From contig JBBRWC010000123.1 of assembly GCA_038246255.1 (NCBI GenBank), positions 1 through 11,650 on the forward strand: a stretch of DNA of 11,650 bases, written 5' to 3'. A program made the position numbers and the translations under genes. Under the pieces are notes generated by a model. It saw nothing but the letters and a program-made list of their open reading frames with translations, was not told the DNA's origin and did no database searches. Source of the stretch: RI-242 sp038246255 (lineage in GTDB: Bacteria > Planctomycetota > UBA1135 > GCA-002686595). Below, in pieces: positions 5,891 to 11,650 of this stretch. Positions within the stretch are counted from its first letter, which is position 1. Each line of letters begins with the position of its first letter.

Positions 5891-8239
5891 ATGCGACGTT
5901 TCAGCAGCATTCGCCGTGCGGGCCTCGCCGGCGCCGCCGCGCTCTTGGGATCGGCCTTGTCACCGGTCGTGGCCCAGCAGCCTGCAACGCTCTCGAACGG
6001 TCCGTTCGAGCGTATTGCGACCTTCCCCGTGTTCCTGAACTCGGACATCACCCAGGAGACGGTCTCCGAGATCGTGGCCTACTCCGAGCGGAACCAACAA
6101 CTGGTCTACACCGACGCGGCACTGGGCCGGTTGGGCTTCATCGATATCGCCGACCCGGCCGATCCCAAGCCCCTGGGGAGCCTAGCCCTGGGCGGTGATC
6201 CCACGTCGGTTGCGGTGCGCCGCGGCTTCGCCTTGGTCTGCATCAACACCAGCGTGGACTTCGTCAACACGTCGGGCGCGCTGCTGGTCGTCGACATTGC
6301 CACGCGCTCCGTGATCCGCACCATCCCCCTGGGTGGCCAGCCGGATTCGATCGCGATCAGTCCGGATGGTCGCTACGCCGCCATCATTATCGAAAACGAA
6401 CGGGACGAGGATCTGGGCGGCGGCGCTCCCCCCCAGCTTCCGGCCGGGTTCTTGACCATCGTGGACTTCGTCGGTGGTCCGGCCGACTGGACAACCCGCG
6501 ACGTGAGCCTGACGGGCGTTGCGCAGCTCTTCCCGGAGGACCCTGAACCCGAGTTTGTCGACATCAACGACGCCAACCTGGCCGTGGTGACGCTGCAAGA
6601 GAACAACCACATCGCCATCGTCGATTTGGCCTCCGGCCAAGTGGTGCAAAATTTTTCTGCCGGCACGGTGGACCTCACCGCTATCGATACCAACGAAAAC
6701 GACCTGATCGAGCAGACAGCATCGCTGAGTGGTGTGCCCCGCGAGCCGGACGCCGTCTCGTGGATCAGCCCCTACACCTTCGCCACGGCGGATGAAGGTG
6801 ACCTGAACGGCGGCAGCCGCGGATTCACCATCTTCAGCATCTTTGGCGCGCCGGTCTACGAGGCGGGCAACACCCTTGAGCACCTGACGGCCCGCATCGG
6901 CCATTACCCCGAGGATCGCTCGGAGAACAAAGGCAACGAGCCCGAGTCCATCGAGTTCGCCCGCTTCGGCGGCACCGACTACCTGTTTGTGGGCTCCGAA
7001 CGCGCCAGTGTCGTGGCCGTGTACGAACTGGTCGGCAACACCCCGAACGTCGTGCAGGTGCTCCCCACCGGCAAGGGCCCCGAGGGATTGCTCGCGATCC
7101 CGTCCCGCGACCTCTTGATCGCCGCCAGCGAGAACGACGATCGCGGAGACGGGCTGCGTGCGCAGGTGTCGATCTTCCGCCGCAGCGGCACACCCAACTA
7201 CCCGACCTTGATCTCGGGCAACCGCCGCAACCAGGAGATTCCGATCCCCTGGGGCGCTCTATCGGGTCTCGTTCCGAGTCCGAGCAACACCAACGAGGTG
7301 TACTCGGTGCACGACAGCTTCTACCAAAAGAGCCGCGTCTACACCGTCGATGTGAGCACGGTGCCGGCGGTGATCGAGCGCGAGCGCACGCTCCTCGACA
7401 CCAACGGCGTGCTGCTGGCTGCGCTTGAAAGCCTCAAGCAGTCTCTGCCCACGGCGGACTCCTTCGTGCCCGCGAACTTCGTGAATGGCGACTTCACGGT
7501 GAACCTGGATCTTGAAGGTGTGGCCGTGGATAGCGACGGCAACTTCTGGGTGGCCTCCGAAGGCGGCGGCAACCTGAGCGGCGGCGTGAGCAACCCGACC
7601 TCCACCCCCTTCCTGTCGCCCAACCTGCTCGTCAAGGTCGCCCCGAACGGGACGATCCTCGAGGCGATCCTGCCCCCCGCGGAAGTCACCGCGCAGCAGT
7701 TCCGCTTCGGGTACGAAGGTGTGGCCGTGGTCGGCAACCAGGTCTACGTCTGCTTCCAGCGCCGCTGGAGCGGCCTCGGCGATCCCGTGAACCGGGTACG
7801 CATCGCGCGCTTCGACACGGTTTCGAAGACCTGGGCCTACGCCTACTACGCGATCGAGACACCGCTCTCCGCCAACGGCGGCTGGGTCGGTTTGTCGGAG
7901 ATCTCATACGCCGGAAACGGCGAGTTCCTGGTCATCGAGCGCGACAACCAGGGCGGCCCGGATGCGGCCATCAAACACCTGACGCGCTTCTCGATCGCCG
8001 GTGTGACATTCCGCGACCACAGCCAGACCCCCGCGTTCGACACGGTGTCGAAGGTTCTTGTGATCGACCTCTTGGCCTCGGGCGCCCTCAAGGTGACCGG
8101 CGGCTTGGTGACCGAAAAGCTGGAAGGTCTGGCGGTACTGCCGAACGGCGACCTGCTGCTCGTCAACGACAACGACGGTGTCGACGACAACAGCGGCGAG
8201 ACGCAACTCCTGCGACTCGAAGGGCTGCTCACGCCCTGA
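5891..8239 (+). CDS. Secreted beta-propeller protein with esterase-like phytase domain
   Basis: A 782-residue exported protein. The start ATG at 5891 follows a good Shine-Dalgarno and opens a signal peptide (MRRFSSIRRAGLAGAAALLG, likely cleaved after VVAQ or nearby). Residues about 35-430 are beta-propeller-like with LVIVD/YVTN-type blades: IDIADPADPKPLGSLALGG, VVDIATRSVIRTIPLGGQPD, SIAISPDGRYAAI, IAIVDLASGQVV. Residues about 445-782 match the 'esterase-like activity of phytase' family (PF13449 type): WGALSGLVPSPSNTNEVYSV, then three EGVAV/EGLAV strands at about 542 (EGVAVDSDGNFWVASEGGGN), 609 and 745, and NGEFLVIERDNQGG; the end LLLVNDND is typical. The name of this family rests on similarity, so the reaction, possibly phosphoester or ester hydrolysis in the periplasm or outside, is not established. 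Acidic loops suggest metal binding. The gene is probably monocistronic; a hairpin follows 25 bp after the stop. No truncation is seen. Confidence 0.85.
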   Translation: MRRFSSIRRAGLAGAAALLGSALSPVVAQQPATLSNGPFERIATFPVFLNSDITQETVSEIVAYSERNQQLVYTDAALGRLGFIDIADPADPKPLGSLALGGDPTSVAVRRGFALVCINTSVDFVNTSGALLVVDIATRSVIRTIPLGGQPDSIAISPDGRYAAIIIENERDEDLGGGAPPQLPAGFLTIVDFVGGPADWTTRDVSLTGVAQLFPEDPEPEFVDINDANLAVVTLQENNHIAIVDLASGQVVQNFSAGTVDLTAIDTNENDLIEQTASLSGVPREPDAVSWISPYTFATADEGDLNGGSRGFTIFSIFGAPVYEAGNTLEHLTARIGHYPEDRSENKGNEPESIEFARFGGTDYLFVGSERASVVAVYELVGNTPNVVQVLPTGKGPEGLLAIPSRDLLIAASENDDRGDGLRAQVSIFRRSGTPNYPTLISGNRRNQEIPIPWGALSGLVPSPSNTNEVYSVHDSFYQKSRVYTVDVSTVPAVIERERTLLDTNGVLLAALESLKQSLPTADSFVPANFVNGDFTVNLDLEGVAVDSDGNFWVASEGGGNLSGGVSNPTSTPFLSPNLLVKVAPNGTILEAILPPAEVTAQQFRFGYEGVAVVGNQVYVCFQRRWSGLGDPVNRVRIARFDTVSKTWAYAYYAIETPLSANGGWVGLSEISYAGNGEFLVIERDNQGGPDAAIKHLTRFSIAGVTFRDHSQTPAFDTVSKVLVIDLLASGALKVTGGLVTEKLEGLAVLPNGDLLLVNDNDGVDDNSGETQLLRLEGLLTP

Positions 8240-8260
8240 ATCGGTAGCATCCCCGGTGAC

Positions 8261-8295
8261 AAAAGGGCCCGCGATCGGCAAACGGTCGCGGGCCC
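8261..8295 (-). terminator. Intrinsic terminator between convergent genes
   Basis: GGGCCCGCGA (8265-8274) pairs perfectly with TCGCGGGCCC (8286-8295). The stem can extend by three more pairs (one G-U) to leave a GCAAA loop, so 13 bp in all. On the minus strand it is followed directly by TTTT (complement of AAAA at 8261-8264), which fits a Rho-independent terminator for the glycosyltransferase, whose stop codon is only 7 bp away. On the plus strand the hairpin also lies just after the phytase-like gene, but without a T-run on that side, so its effect there is less certain. Confidence 0.75.
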
Positions 8296-8302
8296 GCTGC
8301 GT

Positions 8303-9601
8303 TCAGGCACCGAACGCTTCAATCAAGAGGTCACGCCGATGGTCGTGCATTCCCTCGTGGGTGTGGCGCGCCGCGGCGGCGCACGCCGCCATCCCCATCC
8401 GTCGCAGCGCGGCGGGTTCTTCCGCCAAACGCGCAAGTGCTCGCGCGAGCGCGTCAGCGTCACCGCGCTCCACGAGCACGCCAGTCTCCTCATGCACCAC
8501 GAGGTCGACCAATCCCGCGGTGCGCGCCGCGATGATGGGGAGTGCCTGCGAAAAACCGTCGAACACGATCCGCGGCTGCTCGTCGCTGAGGCTCGGCACG
8601 ATCAGCGCGTGGTAACCGCTTAGCAACCCGAAGAACGCGGCCCCGTAGGGCACCGCATCGAGCACACGCATCTCCACGCTCGAGAGCGATTGAGCAACCT
8701 CGAGCACCGCGGGCCGGCGCGCCCCCGCGCCAACCACATCCACTCGAAGGTGCGCGCCACGCGCTTCCAACAGCTTGAGCGCGTCGAGCAGGACACCAAT
8801 ACCCTTCACGTCCTCGAAGCGCCCCGCGAAAAGGAAACGCAGCGGCGCCGCGGAATCGCTCAGGCGCCGATCCCAAAGCGCTTGCGCATCCGCGGTGCCG
8901 ATCACATCGTTCCCTTTGACCCATACCGCGGGTGTGACGTGGGCCGTCTCGCGTGCGTAGGCCGCGGTGCCCGGAGCGCCGTGCAGCTCGTCGCGATAAC
9001 GCGTGTGGGTAAACAGCGCGAGGTCCGCCATGCGGACGGAAATACGGGCGAAGCGCTCACTGATCGCGGCCCGCAGCCTACGGGTCCACGGCGCGGCGGT
9101 CCCTTCGGGCACTCGCCAGAAGCTTGATTCGACGACGATCACGAGCTTGCGACGGCGCAGGCGTGCGATCGGGTTCGCGATCCAACCTAGGGGAATGGGC
9201 CAACCCGCCACCCCGGAATGGACCACCTCGGCGTTCCCGACGGCCCGCCACAGCTCCCTGATCAAGCGCGGCAGCGTGCGAAGGCAATCGTTCGTCGTAT
9301 TGCCGTAGGGCAGGATGTGGATCCGCAAACTGTTTTCCGGTGGGACATCCAGCTTGACCCGCTCGCCGTCGCTTCCCGGACCGGTCGCGGCCGCTGGACA
9401 CGCGATCACGAGCTGTGGGAGGTAGCGCAGGTGCTCCACCAAATCCCTGTGCCAAAGGCGATCGATCCAAATGGAGCCGTCGACGCGCACCTCGTGCGGA
9501 ATGGGACAGACGAGCAAGTACCGCCGCATCAGGCGCCGCGGGGGCGCATCTTCGGTCGAGGCGAGCAGGCTCTGCACGTGCGGCTGGGCGGGAAAAACCA
9601 T
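8303..9601 (-). CDS. GT4-type glycosyltransferase (GT-B fold)
   Basis: A 432-residue cytoplasmic or membrane-associated enzyme predicted to move a sugar from a nucleotide sugar onto a glycan or lipid acceptor. The C-terminal half carries the GT4 pattern: LRFLFAGRFEDVKGIGVLLD (254-273), LRVDVVGAGA, YHALIVPSLSDEQPRIVFDG (330-349), then SQALPIIAARTAGLVDLV and HEETGVLVERGDADALARAL. The usual E-x7-E motif is present as D340-x7-D348 (or E341-x6-D348). The N-terminal half is acceptor-binding and less conserved. The start is uncertain: ATG at 9601 gives 432 residues, while ATG at 9529 gives a 408-residue protein beginning MRRYLLVCPIPHEV, which looks more like a normal GT-B N-terminus. Neither has a Shine-Dalgarno. 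The gene stands alone on the minus strand and ends at a hairpin terminator. A link to the MBOAT-SGNH pair in surface-glycan synthesis is suggestive only. Sugar and acceptor are unknown. Confidence 0.88.
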   Translation of the reverse strand: MVFPAQPHVQSLLASTEDAPPRRLMRRYLLVCPIPHEVRVDGSIWIDRLWHRDLVEHLRYLPQLVIACPAAATGPGSDGERVKLDVPPENSLRIHILPYGNTTNDCLRTLPRLIRELWRAVGNAEVVHSGVAGWPIPLGWIANPIARLRRRKLVIVVESSFWRVPEGTAAPWTRRLRAAISERFARISVRMADLALFTHTRYRDELHGAPGTAAYARETAHVTPAVWVKGNDVIGTADAQALWDRRLSDSAAPLRFLFAGRFEDVKGIGVLLDALKLLEARGAHLRVDVVGAGARRPAVLEVAQSLSSVEMRVLDAVPYGAAFFGLLSGYHALIVPSLSDEQPRIVFDGFSQALPIIAARTAGLVDLVVHEETGVLVERGDADALARALARLAEEPAALRRMGMAACAAAARHTHEGMHDHRRDLLIEAFGA

Positions 9602-9947
9602 GGCAGCGTGGGACGCGACGGCAAGCGCGCCCGCGGACCCTAAGGTCTAGGTATCGAGGATACGGCTGTTTCACGAAACTGCGGCCACCCATACGCCGTT
9701 CCATGTTCGCGACCCTGCGCGAGCGACCGAGGCCCGCTTGCTGCCTCCCGCCGTGGGCCGCCACGGGCCCGCTCTCGGGGTCGGGGCGGTCCCTTGCGCG
9801 CGCCGGTGCGAGCGTGCCGCGTCGGCGCATGCCGCGAAGCCCGCCCGCCACCTCGACGGGAGCCATCCGGACCCCGAAGATTAAGACGCTGTCTTGGAAA
9901 GCTGCCGTCGACTCAAGCGGCCGGCGCGGGCGTTCGATAGGCGAGGG
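9602..9947. other. Divergent intergenic region (glycosyltransferase / Sel1 lipoprotein)
   Basis: This 346-bp stretch must hold the promoters of both flanking genes, which point away from each other. I see no gene. A small palindrome GTATC-GAG-GATAC lies around 9652-9664, in the right place for an operator or the minus-strand promoter, and a hairpin CCGTGG-GCCG-CCACGG at 9751-9766. Hexamers resembling a sigma-70 promoter are weak on both strands. The downstream frame stays open back to a TTG at 9894, but the added residues are basic and precede the lipoprotein signal, so they are left out of the gene. Confidence 0.45.
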
Positions 9948-11231
9948 ATGCACGCATTCGAACCGTCGCCCTCCACCCGCAACCTGCTGCTTCCCCTTTC
10001 GCTCGTCCTCGTTCTCGGGGCCTGCGCCAGTCCGCTCCACAGCGGGCGGCGCGCGTTGGACAAGGGCGACTACGCCGCGGCGCACGCAAACCTTCGCCCG
10101 CTTGCGGAGGGCGGCCACGTCGAGGCCCAGTTCCTCGTGGCGCTAATGCACCAAGACGGTCAGGGCGTGGCGGCGGATCCCGCCGAAGCAGCGCGTTGGT
10201 ACCGGATGGCGGCCGAGCGCGGACATCCCGCCGCCCAGAACAATCTCGGCCTGCTGCACTACCAAGGGACCGGTGTCCCCGCATCGCACGATGAAGCGGC
10301 GAAGTGGTACCGCATGGCCGCCGACCAGGGTTTCGCCCAAAGCCAGAGCAATCTGGCCGTGATGCACCTCGCAGGAACAGCAGTGCGCAAGGACGACGCG
10401 CGTGCGCGCGAACTGCTAAAACAGGCCGCCGCGAGCGGCGATGCGCGCTCCCAACGGCTGTACGCGTCGATGCTGCGCGAAGGTCTGGGTGGAAAAACGG
10501 ATCCCGATGGCGCGGCGCGCTGGTTCGCTAAGGCCGCCGAGGCGGGTGACACCATCGCCCAAATGCACCTTGGTCTGATGCACCTTGAGGGCGTGGGCGT
10601 TGCGCGCAGCGAGCGCAAGGCTGTGCGCTGGCTGGAGCGCTCGGCGGAAGGCTCACAGCCGCTCGCAGCCTTTGCCCTCGGATGGCTGACGGAGCACGGC
10701 CAGGGTGTGTCCGCCGACTCCGAGCGCGCGCTCGCGCTCTATCGCACGTCGGCGGATCTGGGATTTGCCCCCGCCCAGGCGCGGCTGGGTGCGCTTCTGC
10801 TCGAGGGGTCCGCGGATCCGTCGGACGCGCAAGAGGGTGTGGAGTGGCTTGAGCGCGCCGCGGCTTCCGGCCACGCCCTCGCCCAGCACAACCTCGCGCT
10901 CGCCCACTTGCGTGGCCGCGGGGTCGCCGTCGACCATTTCCGAGCCGCGCAACTGTTCCAGGCCGCCGCGGTGAATGGGCTGGCGCCGGCTCAGATGCGC
11001 GTCGGGTTGATGCACGAACACGGCCTGGGGCTGTGGCGGGACCACGGCGCAGCGCACTTGTGGTACTCGCTTGCCGCTAGCCAGGGCGCTCCGGGGGCCG
11101 TTGAAGCCCGGGACCGCGTGGCCGTCGGCCTCAACAGCGAACAACTGGCCCTTGCGGAGCGGGTCGTCGCGGAGAGCGCACAGCGGCCCGCCGCGATCGA
11201 AACGGCACTGGCGAAGCTCGCCGGCGATTGA
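9948..11231 (+). CDS. Sel1-repeat (SLR) lipoprotein
   Basis: A 427-residue lipoprotein built of TPR-like Sel1 repeats, which usually act as protein-protein scaffolds; no enzymatic motif is present. The ATG at 9948 gives a lipoprotein signal: hydrophobic LLLPLSLVLVL followed by the lipobox LGAC with Cys26 as the lipidation site; Ala27 and Ser28 after the Cys do not resemble an inner-membrane retention signal. A purine-rich GCGAGGG touches the ATG, too close for an ideal Shine-Dalgarno. Residues 30-55 form a short TPR-like lead-in (SGRRALDKGDYAAAHANLRP). Nine 36-residue units follow without gaps at 56-379, each close to G-x4-AQ-x2-LG-x-(M/L)-(H/Y)-x2-G-x-GV-x8-A-x2-W-(Y/F/L)-x2-AA-x2. Units 3, 4 and 7 have the weakest loops. 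A 48-residue helical tail closes the protein (NSEQLALAERVV). It is divergent from the glycosyltransferase gene and followed by a terminator, so monocistronic. The partner is unknown. Confidence 0.93.
   Translation: MHAFEPSPSTRNLLLPLSLVLVLGACASPLHSGRRALDKGDYAAAHANLRPLAEGGHVEAQFLVALMHQDGQGVAADPAEAARWYRMAAERGHPAAQNNLGLLHYQGTGVPASHDEAAKWYRMAADQGFAQSQSNLAVMHLAGTAVRKDDARARELLKQAAASGDARSQRLYASMLREGLGGKTDPDGAARWFAKAAEAGDTIAQMHLGLMHLEGVGVARSERKAVRWLERSAEGSQPLAAFALGWLTEHGQGVSADSERALALYRTSADLGFAPAQARLGALLLEGSADPSDAQEGVEWLERAAASGHALAQHNLALAHLRGRGVAVDHFRAAQLFQAAAVNGLAPAQMRVGLMHEHGLGLWRDHGAAHLWYSLAASQGAPGAVEARDRVAVGLNSEQLALAERVVAESAQRPAAIETALAKLAGD
10113..11084 (+). repeat. Nine in-frame 108-bp Sel1 coding repeats
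   Basis: The nine Sel1 units of the lipoprotein are each exactly 36 codons (108 bp) with no insertion or deletion. The units are diverged at DNA level, so this is an old protein-repeat expansion rather than a recent tandem duplication. Confidence 0.85.
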
Positions 11232-11258
11232 CCGCCCGAACGAGGCGCGGACCTGCGG

Positions 11259-11279
11259 GGGGCCCCAGGGGCCTCTTTT
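11259..11279 (+). terminator. Intrinsic terminator after the Sel1 lipoprotein gene
   Basis: GGGGCCC (11259-11265) pairs with GGGCCTC (11269-11275, one G-U) around the loop CAG, and TTTT follows at 11276-11279. It lies 27 bp after the stop codon, on the coding strand. The stem is short but all GC apart from the wobble, and the T-run is short. Confidence 0.55.
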
Positions 11280-11344
11280 GGGCCGGGAACTCCGTGGGAT
11301 CCCGAAGGAACACGCGGGTAGCGGTGCGGTCGACGGCCGCGTAG

Positions 11345-11388
11345 CGATGGGAAGGGGGTTGCGGGAAACCGCGACCCCCTTCCCATCG
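11345..11388. other. Long near-perfect hairpin with GAAA tetraloop
   Basis: The 20-base arm 11345-11364 pairs with 11369-11388 across a GAAA loop at 11365-11368. Nineteen pairs are Watson-Crick and one is a G-U wobble. GAAA is a GNRA tetraloop that stabilises RNA hairpins. There is no T-run on either side, so it is not a standard intrinsic terminator. It could be a structured RNA, a processing site or a protein-binding palindrome. Confidence 0.75.
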
Positions 11389-11408
11389 ACCCTGTAAAGG
11401 GATACAGT
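11380..11408 (+). promoter_or_regulatory. Weak sigma-70-like promoter candidate
   Basis: TTCCCA (11380-11385) and TACAGT (11403-11408) each match four of six positions of the sigma-70 consensus and are 17 bp apart. The -35 half overlaps the right arm of the long hairpin. If real, it would drive a transcript running off the right end of the window. In GC-rich DNA such matches arise by chance, so this stays a candidate. Confidence 0.2.
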
Positions 11409-11650
11409 CGCGGAGCCCTTGGAGCTTGGACGAGGTCCGAGCGCGAACCCGCGCTCGCCCCATCCGGGCGCCCTTTGCCCTGGGCGAGCGGTGACGGCTT
11501 CCGCCGGCACCATCGCGCAGCGCAGCGACACGGGGACTTCTCGTCCGTTCTCGTTCCGTAGGCATCGCAGCGGCCGCGCCCACCCGGGCGCGCGCCGAGA
11601 CCCTACTTCTCTCCCCTAGTTCTCTTTCGCGGCGGGCCCTGCCCGAATAA

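Larger units (their letters stand above)
11232..11650. other. Right-end region without a supported gene
   Basis: After the terminator at 11259-11279 and the long hairpin at 11345-11388, further small hairpins follow: CCCT/AGGG with a GTAA loop at 11390-11401, GGAC/GTCC near 11428-11438, CGAGCGCG/CGCGCTCG with loop AACC at 11438-11457, CGCCC/GGGCG at 11469-11486, and GGTG-x-CGGC/GCCG-x-CACC at 11490-11511. The last 50 bases are pyrimidine-rich (CTTCTCTCCCCTAGTTCTCT). Open frames on both strands here have no recognisable domains. It may be a leader of a gene beyond the window or a structured RNA; I recognise no Rfam-type core such as RNase P, SRP or tmRNA. Confidence 0.4.

Noticed and set aside
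9078..10118. A 346-codon minus-strand frame spanning the divergent spacer
   Set aside because: It overlaps the glycosyltransferase in another frame and the start of the Sel1 gene, and the peptide is Arg/Ala-rich without motifs.
9415..10146. A plus-strand frame reading into the Sel1 gene, with an internal ATG at about 9703
   Set aside because: It is Arg/Pro/Ser-rich, overlaps two supported genes and ends inside the Sel1 frame; no domain or ribosome site.
11419..11619. A 66-codon plus-strand frame at the right end
   Set aside because: Composition is Arg/Pro/Ser/Gly-rich with no motif and no ribosome site, and it runs through several hairpins.

Overview
The window is G+C-rich chromosomal DNA of an unidentified bacterium with a cell envelope that has an extracytoplasmic side. 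Exported proteins dominate: two Sec-type signal peptides, one lipoprotein signal and one membrane anchor. Codons strongly prefer G or C in the third position, and most starts have no Shine-Dalgarno motif. Large secreted proteins with beta-rich modules, sparse operons and a recognisable C-terminal module on the first protein recall Planctomycetota, perhaps the deep-sea/biofilm lineages. That placement is inference from style, not proof; a GC-rich myxobacterium-like organism is the main alternative. I see no tRNA, rRNA, CRISPR array, transposase, integrase or phage gene.

Layout. 1-376: a non-coding leader with a tandem array of 17/18-bp units. 377-2695 (+): a secreted multidomain alpha/beta hydrolase (esterase/depolymerase-like) with an Fn3-like N-terminal region and a C-terminal beta module. 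2897-4294 (+): an AlgI-like MBOAT membrane O-acyltransferase. 4298-5503 (+), starting three bases after it: a membrane-anchored SGNH/GDSL-like protein. These two form the only clear operon and look like a module that O-acetylates a surface polysaccharide. 5504-5890: an intergenic stretch holding a short FG-GAP-like coding remnant. 5891-8239 (+): a secreted beta-propeller plus phytase-like esterase-domain protein. 8303-9601 (-): a GT4-type glycosyltransferase, convergent with the previous gene; a hairpin terminator lies between them. 9602-9947: a divergent intergenic region. 9948-11231 (+): a lipoprotein with nine contiguous Sel1 repeats, followed by a terminator hairpin. 11232-11650: no convincing gene, but a 20-bp hairpin with a GAAA loop and several smaller hairpins.

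Together the genes concern the cell surface and secreted products: glycan building (glycosyltransferase), glycan acylation (MBOAT plus SGNH), ester hydrolysis outside the cytoplasm (secreted hydrolase, phytase-like protein) and a periplasmic scaffold (Sel1 lipoprotein). Apart from the MBOAT-SGNH pair, nothing in the sequence shows that they act in one pathway. I found no clear-cut new defence or mobile system. The items most worth a second look are the tandem array at 191-296, the D-to-N change in the SGNH protein, the lineage-style C-terminal module of the first protein, the FG-GAP remnant, and the structured region at 11344-11511.
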